This document shows positions 62,309 through 64,000 of a DNA stretch of 64,000 nucleotides, piece after piece. The DNA comes from Chloroflexota bacterium (GTDB lineage: Bacteria; Chloroflexota; UBA11872). Positions within the stretch are counted from its first letter, which is position 1, and every line of letters begins with the position of its first letter. The translations under genes were made by a program, and so were the position numbers. The notes under the pieces are model-generated. The model searched no databases. It worked only from the letters and a program-made list of their open reading frames with translations, and was not told where the DNA came from. The stretch is taken from positions 124,001-188,000 of the forward strand of contig JAJDUU010000035.1 in NCBI GenBank assembly GCA_022826485.1, given 5' to 3'.

Positions 62309-62378
62309 CCTTCCGTCACCGGTTCCAACGCTATTCCGTCCGTCCGTATCTCGGCAAGGGCTCTCGGGCGCCGGGGCT
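62309..62378. repeat. 70-bp direct repeat, copy A (leader of HNH gene)
   Basis: About 89% identical to 62679-62748. It lies 36 bp before the HNH start on the minus strand. Identity to copy B ends at GACGGAAGGA, exactly at the Shine-Dalgarno of the HicB-like gene. Confidence 0.8.
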
Positions 62379-62455
62379 AGATTCCCGCCTCCGCGGGAAT
62401 GACGGACTCAAAGTGACTCACTGCTGGCTTGTGCCGCTGACGCTTCGGGGCAACT

Positions 62456-62668
62456 TCACGCGGTGAGGACCTCGTCGCGCACGAAGTGCAGGCGAATCAA
62501 CTTCGGCCGCGGCATCGTGGAGTCGAAGTAGCAGTCGACGGCTTCCCTGACATTGTCGCGGACCTCTTCCAACGAATCGCTCTGGGTGTGGATGCCGTAG
62601 CCGACCGCGCTGGCCGAATAGCCGCCGTCCACCTCGTCTTCGGTGACCTCGAAGATGATCTCGGTCAT
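62456..62668 (-). CDS. HicB-like small protein
   Basis: A 70-aa protein with the HicB partial RNase-H-like pattern: MTEIIFEVTEDEVDGGYSAS, then GYGIHTQSDSLEEVRDNVRE and a short tail. A good SD (AAGGAG, 8 bases before the ATG) fixes the start. No HicA gene is adjacent and there is no DNA-binding tail, so it may be an orphan. Its leader is the 70-bp repeat copy B. The gap 62379-62455 holds a CCCGCCTCCGCGGGAATGAC hairpin. Confidence 0.72.
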   Translation of the reverse strand: MTEIIFEVTEDEVDGGYSASAVGYGIHTQSDSLEEVRDNVREAVDCYFDSTMPRPKLIRLHFVRDEVLTA

Positions 62669-62678
62669 GCCACGATCT

Positions 62679-62748
62679 CCTTCCGTCTCCCGTTCCAACG
62701 CTAAGCCGTCCGCCCGTATCTCCGCAAGGGCTCTCAAGCGCCGGGGCT
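62679..62748. repeat. 70-bp direct repeat, copy B (leader of HicB-like gene)
   Basis: Partner of 62309-62378, with about eight differences. It includes the ribosome-binding site region of the HicB-like gene at its lower-coordinate end. Confidence 0.8.
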
Positions 62749-62749
62749 C

Positions 62750-62985
62750 AAGGGCGCCTGGAGGGGCGTCCAGGCTCGGTCGGGACTGGATTCCCGCTTC
62801 CGGAGACCTTTGAATAAAGATGTAGGGGCGCTTCGCGAACCGCCCGTCCGCCACGCACCCAGGCTCCCCCAGGTTCGACCGGACTGGATTCCGGCCCCGT
62901 ATCGAGTACGGGGCAGGCTTTTCGCCGGAATGACGGAGGGGTTACGCAAAGGTCTCCTTCCGCGGGAATGACGGAGGGGGCCGCA
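62750..62985. repeat. Repeat cluster: inverted 68-bp copy and composite repeat copy 3
   Basis: About 62806-62872 is the inverse of 53262-53333, with its palindrome (62826-62845) carrying one mismatch. About 62870-62960 is a near-identical copy of the nested composite repeat at 2.65 and 21.45 kb. The repeats fill the gene-free stretch 62669-62990 together with copy B. Confidence 0.8.
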
Positions 62986-62990
62986 GACAC

Positions 62991-63413
62991 TCATCCCTCA
63001 CGATGTCCCGCTCGTCCGGCCTTTCCCGCGAGCTTCGGTCCGGCGTCGGCGAGGGTCTGGTCGAAGGTCATGATCTCTCGCACGCCGCGCCGCCGGCAGC
63101 TTGCCAGATGGCAAAGGTCTCTCGCGCTCAGGGTGGGCTGATGATCATGGAGTTGGCGGGCGAGGATGACGTCCGCCTCTTCCAGGGGCCACACGTCCAC
63201 GCCGGCCCTGTCCATCAGTTCCAACGCCGAGTCCAAGGTGTGCGGCCGCTTCATCCGCAGATAGACATGCAGCAGTTCTTGGATGACCTCGGCCGAGGTG
63301 CAGAGCGTCCGGCGGGTGCGCAGCGACTCGTCAAAGAACCGCTGGGCGGGAGATTGCAGCGGATGCGGCTTGCCGACCGCATACATGAAGACGCTGGTGT
63401 CGATGAAGATCAT
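62991..63413 (-). CDS. PIN-domain toxin (VapC-like), second
   Basis: A 140-aa PIN protein: MIFIDTSVFMYAVG (first Asp), SAEVIQELLHVY (Glu), and LSARDLCHLASCRRRGVREIMTFD with the C-terminal Asp residues. The ATG at 63413 overlaps the antitoxin stop by 4 bp. It is a probable RNase toxin of a VapBC pair, unrelated in sequence detail to the one at 58.4 kb. Confidence 0.87.
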   Translation of the reverse strand: MIFIDTSVFMYAVGKPHPLQSPAQRFFDESLRTRRTLCTSAEVIQELLHVYLRMKRPHTLDSALELMDRAGVDVWPLEEADVILARQLHDHQPTLSARDLCHLASCRRRGVREIMTFDQTLADAGPKLAGKAGRAGHREG

Positions 63414-63685
63414 ACGTTGGGCAAGCCGCCGGTTTTCGATTCGTGGAGTGTCTGGAGGTGCTCGCGCCAATCCGGTTCCACGCCGGGCCCTTCACGCGCG
63501 GCGCAGGTGTCGAAGAACCGCCGCAGGTCCTCCGACGACGCGAACCGTTGCGTGCGTTGCCGCGCCTCGAGCCGCTCGCGCGCGGCGGCCCGCAGCCACG
63601 CGCTGAAGGTCAGGCCCTCCCGGCGCGCTTGGCGGACGAATCGCTCGCGGTCCTCGTCCGGAATGATGAGTTGAACCCTCGCCAC
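63410..63685 (-). CDS. VapB-like antitoxin
   Basis: A 91-aa protein starting at GTG 63685. Its N-terminus (ARVQLIIPDEDRERFVRQAR, then LTFSAWLRAAARERLEAR) is a ribbon-helix-helix DNA-binding fold. The C-terminal part would cover the toxin. A palindrome 29-47 bp upstream is a likely operator for its own repression. Confidence 0.82.
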   Translation of the reverse strand: MARVQLIIPDEDRERFVRQARREGLTFSAWLRAAARERLEARQRTQRFASSEDLRRFFDTCAAREGPGVEPDWREHLQTLHESKTGGLPNV

Positions 63686-63713
63686 GGCGACAGCTTCAAT
63701 CTACGCGAGAATG

Positions 63714-63732
63714 TGTGTATTGATCGTACACA
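63714..63732. promoter_or_regulatory. Candidate operator of the second VapBC pair
   Basis: TGTGTA (63714-63719) and TACACA (63727-63732) form a perfect 6-bp inverted repeat around a 7-base spacer, 29 bp upstream of the antitoxin start, in an AT-richer patch. RHH antitoxins commonly bind such sites. Confidence 0.5.
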
Positions 63733-63777
63733 TCAGGGAGGCTGGCATCAACGTCCAACCTCTTGGCCGGTGCGAAA

Positions 63778-63797
63778 GGGCGACGCATGCGTCGCCC
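63778..63797. repeat. 20-bp perfect palindrome
   Basis: GGGCGACGCATGCGTCGCCC followed by CTAC, identical to the copies at 21300-21319 and 59694-59713. A half-site (CATGCGTCGCCCC) follows at about 63831-63843. Confidence 0.85.
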
Positions 63798-63869
63798 CTA
63801 CCCGTACCACGCGTTGCCTCGGCCCATCCCCATGCGTCGCCCCGACGGCCGCCAAACGGTATTCATCCC

Positions 63870-64000
63870 TCACGGTCTCCCGCCGCCGCCGACAATCTCT
63901 CCCAGAAACCCGCCCGTCTCTTGCTTCATTCCAGCGGGGCTATCGTGCCGGGCGATTCTTGCCGTCGCGCGCGCGTCCAGGCGTGCTGCAACTCTTGCTG
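63870..64000 (-). CDS. Possible 3' end of a gene entering from the right
   Basis: On the minus strand a frame is open from the window edge for 43 codons to a TGA at 63872-63870, ending GGFLGEIVGGGGRP. Another frame ends earlier, at 63927. Neither is long enough for identification, so coding is only possible. Confidence 0.25.
   Translation of the reverse strand, partial: ARVAARLDARATARIARHDSPAGMKQETGGFLGEIVGGGGRP

Noticed and set aside
62748-62990. Small proteins of 80-86 codons in the repeat cluster before the second VapC gene
   Set aside because: They are translations of the palindromic repeats; the same peptides arise at every repeat copy.

Overview
The window is GC-rich, densely packed bacterial chromosome. 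It carries housekeeping genes (ftsZ, ribosomal protein L25, a class A penicillin-binding protein, four heme/siroheme genes) together with many accessory enzymes. The mixture suggests a Chloroflexota-type genome, possibly a marine or sponge-associated lineage: an LppX/LprG-like lipoprotein beside a P55-like MFS exporter, a zincin of the F420-associated family, an Agl23-like membrane protein, DUF362, mandelate-racemase and sulfatase genes, and abundant palindromic intergenic repeats. This assignment is inference; there is no rRNA or phylogenetic marker set to confirm it.

Left part (1-11.6 kb): the end of a TIGR03663/Agl23-like membrane protein overlaps an FAD-dependent oxidoreductase. Next come a ComB-like phosphatase on the minus strand and the lipoprotein-MFS pair. 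Visibly AT-richer DNA follows (about 6.5-9.2 kb). It encodes a two-gene restriction-modification system, with a nuclease-methyltransferase fusion and a one-TRD specificity protein. A DprA-like protein and a zincin lie beyond it.

Metabolic core (12-21 kb): an almost complete assimilatory sulfate reduction and siroheme cluster, all on the plus strand: sulfite/nitrite reductase, 4Fe-4S type CysH, CysC, Sat, HemC, uroporphyrinogen-III methyltransferase, HemD, HemB. The cofactor genes supply the siroheme that the reductase needs. A 109-110 bp tandem repeat and a promoter candidate separate the reductase gene from cysH.

Central part (21-41 kb): a ParA-FtsZ-GAF histidine kinase operon on the minus strand, an ECF sigma factor coupled to a membrane-anchored VWA protein, two TrkA-type proteins, L25, a 996-aa bifunctional PBP, a 930-aa membrane protein, a Gfo/Idh/MocA oxidoreductase, a NucS-like PD-(D/E)XK protein, DUF4202 and a ThiO-like oxidase.

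Right part (41-64 kb): a selenocysteine tRNA sits between an RHH protein and an XRE-Mrr restriction pair. Catabolic and miscellaneous enzymes follow (sulfatase, cupin, two M16 peptidases, zincin, threonine synthase-like, TPP enzyme, DUF362, RibD-like reductase, enolase-superfamily enzyme). Last is a defense island on the minus strand: HsdR, VapBC-like pair, HsdS and an HNH protein with no HsdM, then a HicB-like protein and a second VapBC.

Intergenic spaces are filled with several families of palindromic repeats. These include nested hairpins, 20-bp perfect palindromes with covarying cores, and 70-100 bp duplications that touch stop codons or gene leaders.
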